This document shows, piece after piece, positions 25,919 through 35,652 of a stretch of DNA of 64,000 bases (the first letter of the stretch is position 1; each line of letters starts with the position of its first letter). The stretch lies in the NCBI RefSeq assembly GCF_025452235.1, contig NZ_CP104965.1:992001-1056000 (forward strand). Reading direction: 5' to 3'. Under the pieces are notes generated by a model. The model ran no database searches. It was not told where the DNA came from and saw only the letters and a program-made list of their open reading frames with translations. A program made the translations under genes and the position numbers. This DNA is from Devosia neptuniae (lineage in GTDB: Bacteria > Pseudomonadota > Alphaproteobacteria > Rhizobiales > Devosiaceae).

Positions 25919-28588
25919 GTGATATCGGTGGTGAATTCAACTGCATCGCAGGACAATAGGCTGAGCTGGCTGCGCCCCATTGCCATTCCGGCCGTGATTG
26001 CGCTGATCGTGCTGGTTACCGGCGGGCTGTTCCTCGACAAGCAGACCAGCATTCTCGCCCGCGAGAGACTGCGCGCGGATGTGCAGGCCGAGCTTTCCCT
26101 GGTCCGTGCCAAGCTCGAAGGCAATATCAACGGCAATATCCAATTGGTGCGTGGGCTGGTATCGACCCTCGCCACCGAACCGGGAATGGACCAGGCCCGC
26201 TTTGCGGCGCTGGCGTCGAGCATCCTGGCCGAGCGCAGCCAATTGCGGCTGGTGGCTGCGGCGCCGGGCCTGGTGGTCACCATGGCCTATCCCATGGCGG
26301 GCAATGAGGCGGTGATCGGGCTCGATTATGTGCTCGACATTGCCCAGCGCGATGCCGTGCTGCAGGCCCGCGACACCGGCCGGCCGGTCTTGGCGGGGCC
26401 GGTGGATCTGGTGCAGGGCGGGCAGGGTTTTGTCGGCCGGTTCCCCGTATTTACCGGCAATGGCACGGAGCGCCGCTTCTGGGGCGTGGTGTCGGCCGTG
26501 GTCGATATGGACCGGCTCTATGTCGAGAGCGGATTGCTTGCGCCCTCGTTGGGCAGCGATATTTCCATCACCCGCCGGGATGCGCGCGGCGTGAAAGGCC
26601 AGCGGTTTTTCGGACCGGACCTCGATGGCCAGGATCCCGTGCTGTCCACCGTCACCTTGCCGTCAGGTTTCTGGGAGGTCGCCGCCCGGCCAAAAGGCGG
26701 CTGGACCAGTGATTCCGGCATCTGGGTGCTGCGCGGCACATTGATCGTCGCGGGGGCGCTGATTCTGTTTCCCATTCTCATCACCGGACGGCTGATCGGC
26801 GAGCGGCAATTGCATATCCGCGTGCTCAAGCAGCGCGAAGCCGAACTCGAGCGGCTGTCCCACCGGCTCGCTCTGGCGCTGGACAGTTCGGAGGTCGGCG
26901 TCTGGGAAATGGATATGGCGACCAGGGACCTCGTCTGGGACGAACGGATGAACGAGCTTTACGGCCTGCCCAAGGACGGGGGGCCGCGCCATTTCAAGCA
27001 TTGGAATGCGGCGCTGCATCCGGCCGATTTCGCGGCGGCGCAGACCGATTTTTCCAAGGGCATGCGCACCGGGCAGTATAAATCGGTGTTCCGCGTCACC
27101 TGGCCGGACGGCACTGTGCGCACCATCAAGGCCATCGGCGCCGTCTATAGCGAGGCCGGCAGCAATCCGCGGCTGGTGGGGGTCAATTGGGACATTACCG
27201 AGGACGTGGCTCGCAGCGAGGATTTGCGGCGCACCAAGCTCCTGACCGAGGCGCGCAACCGGGAACTCGAGGCCGCCAAGAGCCGCATCGAGCACAATGC
27301 CTTGCATGACAGCCTGACCGGACTGCCCAATCGGCGCTATCTCGACGACATCCTCAAGGCCAATGCGGGGGATGGCTATGCCGGCAGCGGCAGCATTGCC
27401 CTGCTGCATCTGGATCTCGATCGCTTCAAGCAGATCAATGACACGCTGGGCCATGCGGCGGGCGACGCCATGCTGGTGCATGCCAGCGCCGTGCTGCGAG
27501 CCAATTGCCGCGCCAGCGATTTCGTGGCGCGGATCGGCGGCGACGAATTCGTGGTGGTCTGCCCGGCTGCCGATGGCGACCAGTATCTGGGCATGATGGC
27601 CGAGCGGATCGTGGCGCAGATGCGCAAGCCGGTGAGCTATCAGGGCCACCAATGCCGGTTCGGCGTCAGTATCGGCATTGCCGCCGAGCATGGGCCCGAC
27701 ATCGACGTGGGCCGCCTGCTGGTCAATGCCGATATCGCGCTCTATCGCGCCAAGGGGCGCGGCCGCAACCGCTTCGAATATTTCTCTGAAGCCCTGCAGG
27801 CCGAGGTGGTGCATACCAAACGGGTGGCCGACGAAATCCTGAGCGGGCTCGAGCGCGAGGAATTCATCGCCTTCTATCAGCCCCAGTTCGACGCGCGCAG
27901 CCACGACCTGGTGGGCGTGGAAGCCCTGGTGCGCTGGCGCCATCCGGTGCTGGGCCTGCGCGCGCCCGACGCGTTCCTCGCGACGGCGGAAGACCTCAAT
28001 GTCATGGCAACAATCGACCGCATCGTGCTTGAACACGCGCTGGCTGACCTCGACCGCTGGGAGAGCATGGGCCTCAAAGTGCCGCGCGCCTCGGTCAATG
28101 TGTCCCACCGCCGCCTGCATGATGACGCGCTGATCGAGAGCCTCGAAAAGCTGCATATTCCGCCGGGACGGATTGCGTTCGAACTGGTGGAATCGATCTA
28201 TCTCGACGAGGACGATGCGGTCATCGCGCACAATATCGACCAGCTCAAGGAATTGGGCATCGAGATCGAAATCGACGATTTCGGCACCGGCTATGCCTCC
28301 ATCGTGTCACTGCAAAAACTGCGCCCGGCCCGGCTCAAGATCGACCGGCAATTGGTCGATCCAATCCTGGACGATATCGGGCAGCGCCAATTGCTGGCCT
28401 CGATCGTCGATATCGGCAAATCCATGGGCATCGAAGTGATCGCCGAGGGCGTCGAGAGCATGGCGCATGCCGCGATCCTGACCGAACTCGGCTGCGATAT
28501 CCTGCAGGGCTATGCCTTTGCCCGCCCGATGAGCCGGGATGATCTCGAAGTGTTCCTGGGCGAGCAGCGCTGGCGCCGCGCCTCCTGA
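25919..28588 (+). CDS. Membrane GGDEF-EAL protein with CHASE-type and PAS sensors
   Basis: An 889-residue cyclic-di-GMP enzyme. TM1 (about 18-38), a periplasmic CHASE-like domain (QRDAVLQARDTGRPVLAGPV, GRFPVF), TM2 (about 270-290), a PAS domain (VWEMDMATRDLVWDERMNEL), then GGDEF and EAL. The diguanylate cyclase site IGGDEFVVV is intact. The phosphodiesterase keeps EALVRW, ELVES, IDDFGTGYAS and the EGVE loop, so both activities are possible and one may dominate. The start is uncertain: GTG 25919 has GGAGG very close, while GTG 25928 or 25931 gives better spacing. No c-di-GMP partner gene is adjacent. Confidence 0.9.
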   Translation: MISVVNSTASQDNRLSWLRPIAIPAVIALIVLVTGGLFLDKQTSILARERLRADVQAELSLVRAKLEGNINGNIQLVRGLVSTLATEPGMDQARFAALASSILAERSQLRLVAAAPGLVVTMAYPMAGNEAVIGLDYVLDIAQRDAVLQARDTGRPVLAGPVDLVQGGQGFVGRFPVFTGNGTERRFWGVVSAVVDMDRLYVESGLLAPSLGSDISITRRDARGVKGQRFFGPDLDGQDPVLSTVTLPSGFWEVAARPKGGWTSDSGIWVLRGTLIVAGALILFPILITGRLIGERQLHIRVLKQREAELERLSHRLALALDSSEVGVWEMDMATRDLVWDERMNELYGLPKDGGPRHFKHWNAALHPADFAAAQTDFSKGMRTGQYKSVFRVTWPDGTVRTIKAIGAVYSEAGSNPRLVGVNWDITEDVARSEDLRRTKLLTEARNRELEAAKSRIEHNALHDSLTGLPNRRYLDDILKANAGDGYAGSGSIALLHLDLDRFKQINDTLGHAAGDAMLVHASAVLRANCRASDFVARIGGDEFVVVCPAADGDQYLGMMAERIVAQMRKPVSYQGHQCRFGVSIGIAAEHGPDIDVGRLLVNADIALYRAKGRGRNRFEYFSEALQAEVVHTKRVADEILSGLEREEFIAFYQPQFDARSHDLVGVEALVRWRHPVLGLRAPDAFLATAEDLNVMATIDRIVLEHALADLDRWESMGLKVPRASVNVSHRRLHDDALIESLEKLHIPPGRIAFELVESIYLDEDDAVIAHNIDQLKELGIEIEIDDFGTGYASIVSLQKLRPARLKIDRQLVDPILDDIGQRQLLASIVDIGKSMGIEVIAEGVESMAHAAILTELGCDILQGYAFARPMSRDDLEVFLGEQRWRRAS

Positions 28589-28609
28589 GCGGAGGGGCGG
28601 CGCCGGGGA

Positions 28610-29443
28610 TCAGGAGGCCAAGGCGGCCTTTTTGGCGATGCGTGCGCGGATCGATTCGACGTCGGATTTGGGCGTCGCGGCGAACAGGGTCTTGGTATAG
28701 CTGTGCTGGGGATTGCCAAACACGTCCTCGCGGCTGCCATGTTCGACGACATCGCCGAAATACATCACCATGACCTCGTCGGCAATATAGCGCACGACGC
28801 TCAGATCGTGGCTGATGAACACATAGGTCAGCCCGAATTCGTCCTGCAGATCCTTGAGCAGGTTGAGAATCTGCGCCTGCACGGAGAGATCGAGCGCCGA
28901 TACCGGCTCGTCGAGCACCAGGAAACTGGGGTTGAGCATCAGCGCGCGGGCAATGGCGATGCGCTGGCGCTGGCCGCCCGAGAACATGTGCGGATAGCGA
29001 TTGAAATGCTCGGGTCCCAGCCCGACCTTGAGCAGCATGGCCATGGCGCGTTCGCGCCGCTCGGCAGCCGGCATCTTGGTATTGAGCAGCAGCGGCTCGG
29101 CCAGCACGTCGCCGATCTTCTGGCGCGGATTGAGCGAGCCATAGGGGTTCTGGAACACGATCTGCACCTTCTGGCGCATGTCGTGGGTGACGTGGCCGGC
29201 ATCGACCGGCTTGCCATCGATCAGGATTTCGCCCGCGGTCGGCGGATCGATCAGCGTGATCATGCGCGCCAGGGTGGACTTGCCGCAGCCGCTTTCACCG
29301 ACCACGGCCAGAGTGCGACCCTTGGCGAGCGAGAAATTGACGCCCTTGACGGCATGCACGACCTTGGCCGGCCGCAGGAAGCCGCCGGAGGAGGTGTAAT
29401 CACGGGTGAGATTGCGGACTTCGAGAACGGGTGCAGTCATCAT
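28610..29443 (-). CDS. dppF: Dipeptide ABC transporter ATP-binding protein DppF-like
   Basis: A 277-residue ABC ATPase: Walker A VGESGCGKSTLARM, Q-loop FQNPYGSLNPRQKI, signature FSGGQRQRIAIARAL, Walker B FLVLDEPVSALDLS. This is the second ATPase of the importer; its start overlaps the dppD stop by four bases (ATGA). Last gene of the operon dppA-B-C-D-F. Confidence 0.92.
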   Translation of the reverse strand: MMTAPVLEVRNLTRDYTSSGGFLRPAKVVHAVKGVNFSLAKGRTLAVVGESGCGKSTLARMITLIDPPTAGEILIDGKPVDAGHVTHDMRQKVQIVFQNPYGSLNPRQKIGDVLAEPLLLNTKMPAAERRERAMAMLLKVGLGPEHFNRYPHMFSGGQRQRIAIARALMLNPSFLVLDEPVSALDLSVQAQILNLLKDLQDEFGLTYVFISHDLSVVRYIADEVMVMYFGDVVEHGSREDVFGNPQHSYTKTLFAATPKSDVESIRARIAKKAALAS

Positions 29444-30285
29444 GCCACTCCCGGCGCCGGTTCGAAGACGAAGTCGGACACCGTGGGCAGGCGATCGCCC
29501 ACCGCGTTTTCCGGCAGCGCCGACAGAAGCGCCCGCGTGTAGTTGGATTTGGGGTTCTCGAACAGGGAGAGCACGTCGGCCTCCTCCATCTTGTGCCCCT
29601 TATATTGCACGATGACCCGGTCGGCCGTTTCGGCCACGACGCCCATATCATGGGTGATCATGATCAGGCCCATGCCGTGTTCGGCCTGCAGCCGAACCAG
29701 CAGATCGAGGATCTGCTTCTGGATGGTCACGTCGAGCGCGGTGGTCGGTTCGTCCGCGATCAGCAATTTGGGATTACAGGAAATAGCCATGGCGATCATG
29801 ACGCGCTGGCATTGCCCGCCGCTCATCTGGTGCGGGAAGGCATTGAGCCGGTCCGCACCGTCCTTGATGCCCACCAGATGCAGCAATTCGACGGCGCGCT
29901 GCCGCGCCGCACGGCCGCTGAGCCCCAGATGTTTGGACAGCACTTCCTCGATCTGGAAGCCCACGGTGAAGCAGGGATTGAGGCTGGCGATCGGCTCCTG
30001 GAAGATCATGGCAATGTCCTTGCCGATGATCTTGCGCTTGTCGGCCGGCGACATGGCGAGCAGGTCGAGGCCTTCGAACTCCATCTTGTCGGCGGTGACC
30101 GTGGCGGTGCTGGGCAATAGCCCCATAACCGCCAGCATGGCCACCGATTTGCCAGAGCCGGATTCCCCGACAATGGCGAGGACTTCGCGGGCGTCGACCG
30201 ACACATCGATCCCATCAACAGCCTTGAACAGGCCGACCGAGGTATCGAAGGAAACGCTCAGGTTCTTGATTTCGAGCAGGGGCAT
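29440..30285 (-). CDS. dppD: Dipeptide ABC transporter ATP-binding protein DppD-like
   Basis: A 281-residue ABC ATPase: Walker A VGESGSGKSVAMLAV, Q-loop FQEPIASLNPCFTVG, signature MSGGQCQRVMIAMAI (a Cys at the usual Arg position), Walker B LLIADEPTTALDVT. The long family-specific C-terminal extension (NYTRALLSALP) is present. Three bases separate it from dppC. Confidence 0.92.
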   Translation of the reverse strand: MPLLEIKNLSVSFDTSVGLFKAVDGIDVSVDAREVLAIVGESGSGKSVAMLAVMGLLPSTATVTADKMEFEGLDLLAMSPADKRKIIGKDIAMIFQEPIASLNPCFTVGFQIEEVLSKHLGLSGRAARQRAVELLHLVGIKDGADRLNAFPHQMSGGQCQRVMIAMAISCNPKLLIADEPTTALDVTIQKQILDLLVRLQAEHGMGLIMITHDMGVVAETADRVIVQYKGHKMEEADVLSLFENPKSNYTRALLSALPENAVGDRLPTVSDFVFEPAPGVA

Positions 30286-30288
30286 GTC

Positions 30289-31191
30289 TCAGCTCCGCTT
30301 GAGCTTGGGATCGAGCGCATCGCGCAATCCGTCGCCGATGAGGTTGATGGCGAGCACGGTGATCAGGATCGCCAGACCCGGGAAGGTCACGACCCAGGGT
30401 GCGCGCAGGATGAATTCGCGGGCCGAGGCCAGCATGGTGCCCCATTCGGGAGTCGGCGGCTGCGCACCCATGCCCAGGAAGCCCAGCGCGGCGGCTTCGA
30501 GAATCGCATTGGAAAAGCTCAGCGTCGCCTGAACGATCAGCGGCCCCAGGCAATTGGGCAGGATGGTCACCAGCATGAGGCGCAAGTGCCCGGCGCCCGA
30601 AAGGCGGGCGGCCGTGACATATTCGCGGTTTTTCTCCGCCATCACCGCGGCGCGGACCAGGCGGGCAAAGTGCGGTTGCAGCACCAGCGCAATGGCGACC
30701 ATGGCGTTGAACAGGCCCGGCCCCAGAATGGCCACCAGCACCAGCGCCAGCAGTAGAGACGGGAAGGCCAGGACGATGTCCATGACGCGCATGATCATGG
30801 CGTCGATCCAGCCACCGAAATAGCCGGCCAGCACGCCCAGGATCACGCCGACAAACAGCGCGCCGCTGACCACGAAAAAGCCGATGAACAGCGAATAGCG
30901 GGCGCCATGGATCAGCCGGGACAGCATATCGCGGCCCACCGGATCGGTGCCCAGCAGGAAGCGCGGGTCGCTACCGGCATCCCAGAACGGGGGCTTGAGG
31001 ATGGCGTCGCGATATTGCAGGTCGGGCGAATAGGGCGCCAGCAGCGGGGCAAAGATGGCGATCAGCACCAGGAGTGCAAACACCACCAGCCCGATGACGG
31101 CGCCGCGGTTGACGGAAAAATAGTGCCAGAATTCGCGCAGCGCGGCAGCACGGTCGGGCTTGGCGGGGACGATTTTTGGAGTCTGGGTCAT
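30289..31191 (-). CDS. dppC: Dipeptide ABC transporter permease DppC-like
   Basis: A 300-residue inner-membrane permease read from ATG 31191 (MTQTPKIVPAKPDRAAALRE), one base after the dppB stop. About six membrane helices, starting GAVIGLVVFALLVLIAIFAP, and the FLLGTDPVGRDMLSRLIHGAR signature typical of OppC/DppC. The EAA loop is AAALGFLGMGAQPPTPEWG. Confidence 0.92.
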   Translation of the reverse strand: MTQTPKIVPAKPDRAAALREFWHYFSVNRGAVIGLVVFALLVLIAIFAPLLAPYSPDLQYRDAILKPPFWDAGSDPRFLLGTDPVGRDMLSRLIHGARYSLFIGFFVVSGALFVGVILGVLAGYFGGWIDAMIMRVMDIVLAFPSLLLALVLVAILGPGLFNAMVAIALVLQPHFARLVRAAVMAEKNREYVTAARLSGAGHLRLMLVTILPNCLGPLIVQATLSFSNAILEAAALGFLGMGAQPPTPEWGTMLASAREFILRAPWVVTFPGLAILITVLAINLIGDGLRDALDPKLKRS

Positions 31192-31192
31192 C

Positions 31193-32200
31193 TTACTGCA
31201 CCCTGATGCGCGGGTTGATGACGGCATAGAGCAGATCGACCAGCAGGTTCACCGCCATGACGATGAGCGCGATCAGCAAGAGCCCCGATTGCACGACGAC
31301 ATAGTCGCGCTTGGAAATGGAATCGATCATCCATTTGCCAATCCCCGGCCAGGAAAAAATAGTTTCTGTGAGGATGGCGCCGCCCATGAGCAGCCCGACC
31401 TGCAGGCCAATCGTGGTGACCACCGGGATCAGCGCATTGCGCAGAGCATGCACATTGACCACGCGACGGGGCGACATGCCCTTGGCGCGAGCGGTACGCA
31501 CATAATCTTCGCCCAGGATTTCGAGCATGGCCGAACGGGTCTGCCGCGCGATGACCGCCAGGGGAATGGTGCCCAGCACCACTGCCGGCAGGATCAGATG
31601 GCGCAAAGCCGAAACGAAGGCCGGCCAATTGCCGTAGAGCAGGGTATCGACCAGCATGAAGCCGGTAATGGGGCGCAGGAAGAAGGAGAGCGCGATGCGT
31701 CCCGAAACCGGCGTCCAGCCCAGATAGCCGGAAAAGAAGATGATCAGCAGCAGGCCCCACCAGAAGATGGGCATGGAGTAACCGGTCAGCGCCACCCCCA
31801 TGGTCAATTGATCGAACCAGGAGCCGCGCTTGACAGCGGCAAAGATGCCGGCGGGTATGCCGATGATGACCGCCAGGAACATGGCGACCAGGGCCAATTC
31901 GATCGTGGCGGGGAACAGGGTCATGAATTCGGTGATGACGGGGCGCTTGGTGGCCAGCGAGACACCGAAATTGCCCTGCAGGACGCCGCCCAGATAATTG
32001 AAATATTGCTGCCAGATCGGCAGATTGTAGCCGAACTGTTCGCGCAGGATTTCGTAGCGCTCCGGCGTCACGCCATGCTGGCCAGCCATGGCCAGGATGG
32101 GGTCGCCCGGCAGCACCCGGACAAAAGCGAAAGCACAGATGGAAATGCCGATAATGGTCGGCACGATCAGCGCAAGCCTGCGCAGAATGTAATTGAGCAT
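31193..32200 (-). CDS. dppB: Dipeptide ABC transporter permease DppB-like
   Basis: A 335-residue permease from ATG 32200 (MLNYILRRLALIVPTIIGIS). It has the usual GDPI motif (VLPGDPILAMAG), an EAA-type loop (DYVRTARAKGMSPRRVVNVH) and about six membrane helices. The frame extends to 32233 but the ATG at 32200 gives the canonical N-terminus. Separated from dppA by an attenuator-like hairpin. Confidence 0.92.
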   Translation of the reverse strand: MLNYILRRLALIVPTIIGISICAFAFVRVLPGDPILAMAGQHGVTPERYEILREQFGYNLPIWQQYFNYLGGVLQGNFGVSLATKRPVITEFMTLFPATIELALVAMFLAVIIGIPAGIFAAVKRGSWFDQLTMGVALTGYSMPIFWWGLLLIIFFSGYLGWTPVSGRIALSFFLRPITGFMLVDTLLYGNWPAFVSALRHLILPAVVLGTIPLAVIARQTRSAMLEILGEDYVRTARAKGMSPRRVVNVHALRNALIPVVTTIGLQVGLLMGGAILTETIFSWPGIGKWMIDSISKRDYVVVQSGLLLIALIVMAVNLLVDLLYAVINPRIRVQ

Positions 32201-32317
32201 GCGGGTCTTTACCCTAATGCGCCGCGCCGGCAAACCGGCAGGGTGCGCGTTTCCTGTTGTGGCGGGGCAATTGTCGGGGTGCCGTTGGCCGGCGCCTCCT
32301 TACCCTGCTCTAAAATG

Positions 32318-32360
32318 AAAGGGGAGCCCCGCACCGGTAAAACCGGCGTGGGACTCCTTG
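32318..32360 (-). terminator. Intra-operon hairpin between dppA and dppB
   Basis: In minus-strand reading AAGGAGTCCCACGCCGGT pairs, with a few mismatches, with ACCGGTGCGGGGCTCCCCTT around a TTTT loop, and TTTCATTTTAG follows. This partial terminator or mRNA-stabilising structure after the binding-protein gene is common, letting dppA be expressed above the permeases. Confidence 0.65.
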
Positions 32361-32379
32361 GATTTACGTGGCCTCAGCC

Positions 32380-33975
32380 TTACTCGGCGACGTCGACGCC
32401 GTCAAAGCGGTGAATGCCAAGCGGGTCCATCTTGAAGCCGATGACGCGCTTGTTCATGGGCATGAACACTTTCGAGTGAGCCAGCGTCAGGGCGGGCTCT
32501 TCGGCCTTGAACACTTCCTGGGCCTTTTCATAGAGCGCGGTGCGCTCGGCCTGGTCGGGAGTGGTCTTGGCCTTCTGGATCAGGTCTTCGAATTCCTGGT
32601 TGCACCAGCTCGAATAGTTGGACACGCCAATGGCCGAGCAGGAGAACAGGGTGGCGAAGAAGTTATCCGGATCACCATTGTCGCCGGTCCAGCCGATCTG
32701 GAACGGACCCTTGCGGTCGGGCTGCTTGCCGCGCTCGCGATATTCGGTCCATTCGTAAGAGACGATATTGGCGGTAACGCCAATCGCCGCCCAGTCGGCC
32801 TGGATCAGTTCGGCAACGCGCTGGGCGTTGGGGTTATAAGGACGCGACACGGGCATGGCCCAGAGATCGGTGGTCAGGTTGGTCACGCCGGCTTCCTCGA
32901 GCAGCTTCTTGGCGGCTTCCGGATCATATTTGTCGGCGGGGATATTGTTGTTGTAGCTCCACATGGTGGGCGGGATCAGGTTCTTGGCGTCCTGGCCAGC
33001 ACCCTGGTACACCGCCTCGATGATGGCAGCCTTGTCGACGGCCATGGAGAGGGCCTTGCGCACGTTGACATTGTCGAACGGCGGCTCGGTGGTGTTGTAG
33101 GACATGTAGCCAATATTGAGGCCTTCCTGCTCCAGCACCGTCAGGTTCGGATCAGCCTGCAATTGAGCGATATCGGCAGGCGCCGGGTAGGGCATGATAT
33201 CGCATTCGCCGGCCAGCAGGCGCTGGGCACGCACCGACGGATCAGTGGTGATGGCGAAGATCAGATCGTCGATCGGCTGCTTGCCGGCCCAGTATTCGGG
33301 GAAGGCCTGGTAGCGGATGACGGTATCGAGCTGGTAGTCCGAGAAGACGAACGGGCCGGTGCCGATCGGCTGGGTCGAGAAGGCGGCCAGATCGCCGGAC
33401 GCTGCGAGCTGATCGGCATATTCCTTGGACACGATGGACGCGAAATCCATGGCCAGGTTGGCGATCATCGGGGCATTGGGCTCGTTGAGCACGAACTTGA
33501 CGGTCAGATCGTCAACCTTGACGATTTCCTTGATATATTTGGGCATGTCCATGCCCTGGAAATAGTCCCAGGTCATGCCTTCGAGATAGGCGAACCACGG
33601 ATTGTCTTCCTTCCACTGGCGCTCGAAGCTGAAGATCACGTCGTCAGCGTTGAGATCGCGGGTGGGGGTGAAATAGGACGTGGTGTGGAACTTGACGCCG
33701 GGGCGAAGCTTGAAGGTGATCTCCTTGCCATCCTCGGACGTGGTCCAGCTTTCGGCCAGCCCCGGCTCGATGGCGGTGCCGCCCTTTTCGAACTCGACCA
33801 GGCGATTGTAGATGGTGCGCGAGGAGGCGTCGAAATCATTGCCGCCGGTGGTCGGACCGGGATCGAAGTGAGCAGGCGAAGCTTCCGAACAGAATACCAA
33901 TTGCTTGGCCTGGGCAGCGCCCGCGGCCAGCGCCAGCATGGCCGAAGCCGCCAGCAGGGTGGTCATCAATTTCAT
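32380..33975 (-). CDS. dppA: Periplasmic dipeptide-binding protein DppA-like
   Basis: A 531-residue SBP_bac_5 protein from ATG 33975 with a clear signal peptide (MKLMTTLLAASAMLALAAGA, cleavage near AQA). The mature start KQLVFCSEASPAHFDPG closely follows the DppA pattern, with a Cys pair typical of dipeptide binders. TGGNDFDASSRTIYNRL, GTGPFVF and a long lobe-two region follow. GGGAGACAAC is the ribosome binding site. It feeds the dppBCDF permease for di- and tripeptides; haem precursors are known extra substrates in some species. Confidence 0.92.
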   Translation of the reverse strand: MKLMTTLLAASAMLALAAGAAQAKQLVFCSEASPAHFDPGPTTGGNDFDASSRTIYNRLVEFEKGGTAIEPGLAESWTTSEDGKEITFKLRPGVKFHTTSYFTPTRDLNADDVIFSFERQWKEDNPWFAYLEGMTWDYFQGMDMPKYIKEIVKVDDLTVKFVLNEPNAPMIANLAMDFASIVSKEYADQLAASGDLAAFSTQPIGTGPFVFSDYQLDTVIRYQAFPEYWAGKQPIDDLIFAITTDPSVRAQRLLAGECDIMPYPAPADIAQLQADPNLTVLEQEGLNIGYMSYNTTEPPFDNVNVRKALSMAVDKAAIIEAVYQGAGQDAKNLIPPTMWSYNNNIPADKYDPEAAKKLLEEAGVTNLTTDLWAMPVSRPYNPNAQRVAELIQADWAAIGVTANIVSYEWTEYRERGKQPDRKGPFQIGWTGDNGDPDNFFATLFSCSAIGVSNYSSWCNQEFEDLIQKAKTTPDQAERTALYEKAQEVFKAEEPALTLAHSKVFMPMNKRVIGFKMDPLGIHRFDGVDVAE

Positions 33976-34074
33976 GATTGTTGTCTCCCGAGAAAGTTTT
34001 TTGCGCGTTCGGTTTGCCGGCCGAAGCTTGGGCGCCAACAAAGCGTAGAATTTAGGGGAGCGCAATGGGTCAGT

Positions 34075-34090
34075 TTGACCATTTGGTCAA
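34075..34090. promoter_or_regulatory. Operator-like palindrome upstream of dppA
   Basis: TTGACC - ATTT - GGTCAA is a perfect 6-bp inverted repeat, 100 bases before the dppA start. The GACCA/TGGTC arms resemble operators of GntR/FadR-type regulators. No GntR gene is in the window. Confidence 0.45.
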
Positions 34091-34200
34091 TTCGATGACG
34101 GTCCGGACGCCATTCCACAGTATTGGACGGTTTTATTGCGATCCGTTCGGCTGGCCCGGCGCCGCTTGACGCCCCGCAGGAGGGAGTGATCCAACAGGAT

Positions 34201-34593
34201 ATGACCAGTTCAATCGCCACAATCGCCCTGCTCGTCGCAGAATATGATGAAGCCATAGTCTTTTACCGGGACCAGGCCGGTTTTGCCCTGCTTGCCGATA
34301 CCGATATGGGCGGGGGTAAACGCTGGGTCCTGGTGGCGCCGCCAGGTGGAAACGGCGCGCGGCTGCTGCTGGCCCGCGCCGATGGTCCCGAGCAGCGTAA
34401 AGCCATCGGTAACCAGACCGGCGGAAGGGTCATGCTGTTTCTCGAAACTGACGATTTTTCGGGCACCCATGCCGCCATGGTGGCGCGCGGCGTGCGCTTT
34501 CTCGAAGCGCCCCGGCATGAGCCTTATGGCAGTGTCGCCGTATTCGAAGACCTCTATGGCAATAAATGGGACCTTATCGAGCCCAGGTCCTAG
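34201..34593 (+). CDS. VOC-family (glyoxalase-like) protein
   Basis: A 130-residue single VOC domain: IATIALLVAEYDEAIVFYRD, VMLFLETDDFSGTHAAMVARG and VAVFEDLYGNKWDLIEP with the metal-type Glu near the end. Members include glyoxalases, dioxygenases and resistance proteins; the substrate is unknown. The ATG at 34201 lacks ideal spacing; GTG 34186, close behind CAGGAGG, is possible. Confidence 0.75.
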   Translation: MTSSIATIALLVAEYDEAIVFYRDQAGFALLADTDMGGGKRWVLVAPPGGNGARLLLARADGPEQRKAIGNQTGGRVMLFLETDDFSGTHAAMVARGVRFLEAPRHEPYGSVAVFEDLYGNKWDLIEPRS

Positions 34594-34681
34594 CCTCAGG
34601 CGTTTTGCGCACCACCTATACAAGGCGGCGAACGGAAAGCCGCCCAACGCGTTTAGTCAGCATCATAACAGGAGAAGACCT

Positions 34682-35623
34682 ATGGATCGCCGCCCGCTCG
34701 GACGCAGTGAACTTGTCATCGAACCGCTCGTGCTGGGCGGCAATGTGTTCGGCTGGACGGTCGACGAGAAACAGGGCTTCGACATTCTCGACGCCTATGT
34801 CGATGCCGGCTTTACCGCCATCGACACGGCCGAAGGCTATCCCAATTGGGTGCCGGGCAATCCCCCCGGCATGAGCGAGACCATTATCGGGAAATGGCTC
34901 AAGGCGCGCGGCAATCGCGACAATGTTCACATCATCACCAAGGTCAATTCCGGCAAGGTCAAGAACGGGCTGAGCGCAGACAATATCAAGACCTCCATCG
35001 AAGCCTCGCTCAAGCGCCTCCAGACCGATTATGTCGATCTCTATTTCAGCCACTGGCCCGATCCCGATGCCAGCCACGAGGAAACGCTGGGCGCCTATGA
35101 TATGCTGATCCGCGCCGGCAGGGTCCGGGTGGTGGGGGCGTCGAATTACACGCCGCAAATGATCCGGGATGCCGAGGAGATTTCGGTGATCAAATCGCTG
35201 CCGCGCTACGAAGTGCTGCAGCCCAAATACAATCTCTATGACCGCGCCGATTTCGAAGGCGAGTTGCAAAAGCTCGCCATCGAGCAGGAAATCGGCACCA
35301 TCGTTTATTATAGCCTGGCCGCAGGGTTCCTGACCGGCAAATACCGCTCCAAGGCGGATCTGGGCAAAAGCCAGCGCGGTGGCGGCATCGAAAAATATCT
35401 CGACAAGAAGGGCGAAGCGATCCTCTCCGCACTCGACAGCGTCGCCAAGGCCAATGACGCCACACCGGCCGAAGTCTCGCTGGCCTGGCTCGTCGCCCAA
35501 CCCGGCGTCAGTGCCCCCATCGCCTCGGCCACTTCGGTGGACCAGGTCAAAAGCCTCGCCAAGGGCGTGCGGCTGAAACTGAGTGATGCGGATTTGAAGA
35601 CGCTGACCGAAGCTGGGAAGTAG
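34682..35623 (+). CDS. Aldo/keto reductase
   Basis: A 313-residue TIM-barrel NADPH oxidoreductase from ATG 34682, preceded by AACAGGAGAAG. The catalytic tetrad is visible: Asp and Tyr in DTAEGYPN, Lys in ITKVNSG, His in FSHWPDP. GASNYTPQMI and the NADP-binding region near the C-terminus (APIASATSVDQV) are standard. Probably reduces sugar aldehydes or ketones; the substrate is unknown. A palindromic repeat follows. Confidence 0.88.
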   Translation: MDRRPLGRSELVIEPLVLGGNVFGWTVDEKQGFDILDAYVDAGFTAIDTAEGYPNWVPGNPPGMSETIIGKWLKARGNRDNVHIITKVNSGKVKNGLSADNIKTSIEASLKRLQTDYVDLYFSHWPDPDASHEETLGAYDMLIRAGRVRVVGASNYTPQMIRDAEEISVIKSLPRYEVLQPKYNLYDRADFEGELQKLAIEQEIGTIVYYSLAAGFLTGKYRSKADLGKSQRGGGIEKYLDKKGEAILSALDSVAKANDATPAEVSLAWLVAQPGVSAPIASATSVDQVKSLAKGVRLKLSDADLKTLTEAGK

Positions 35624-35652
35624 CAGGCTGCGGCTGGTCGTGCCAGGCACGC

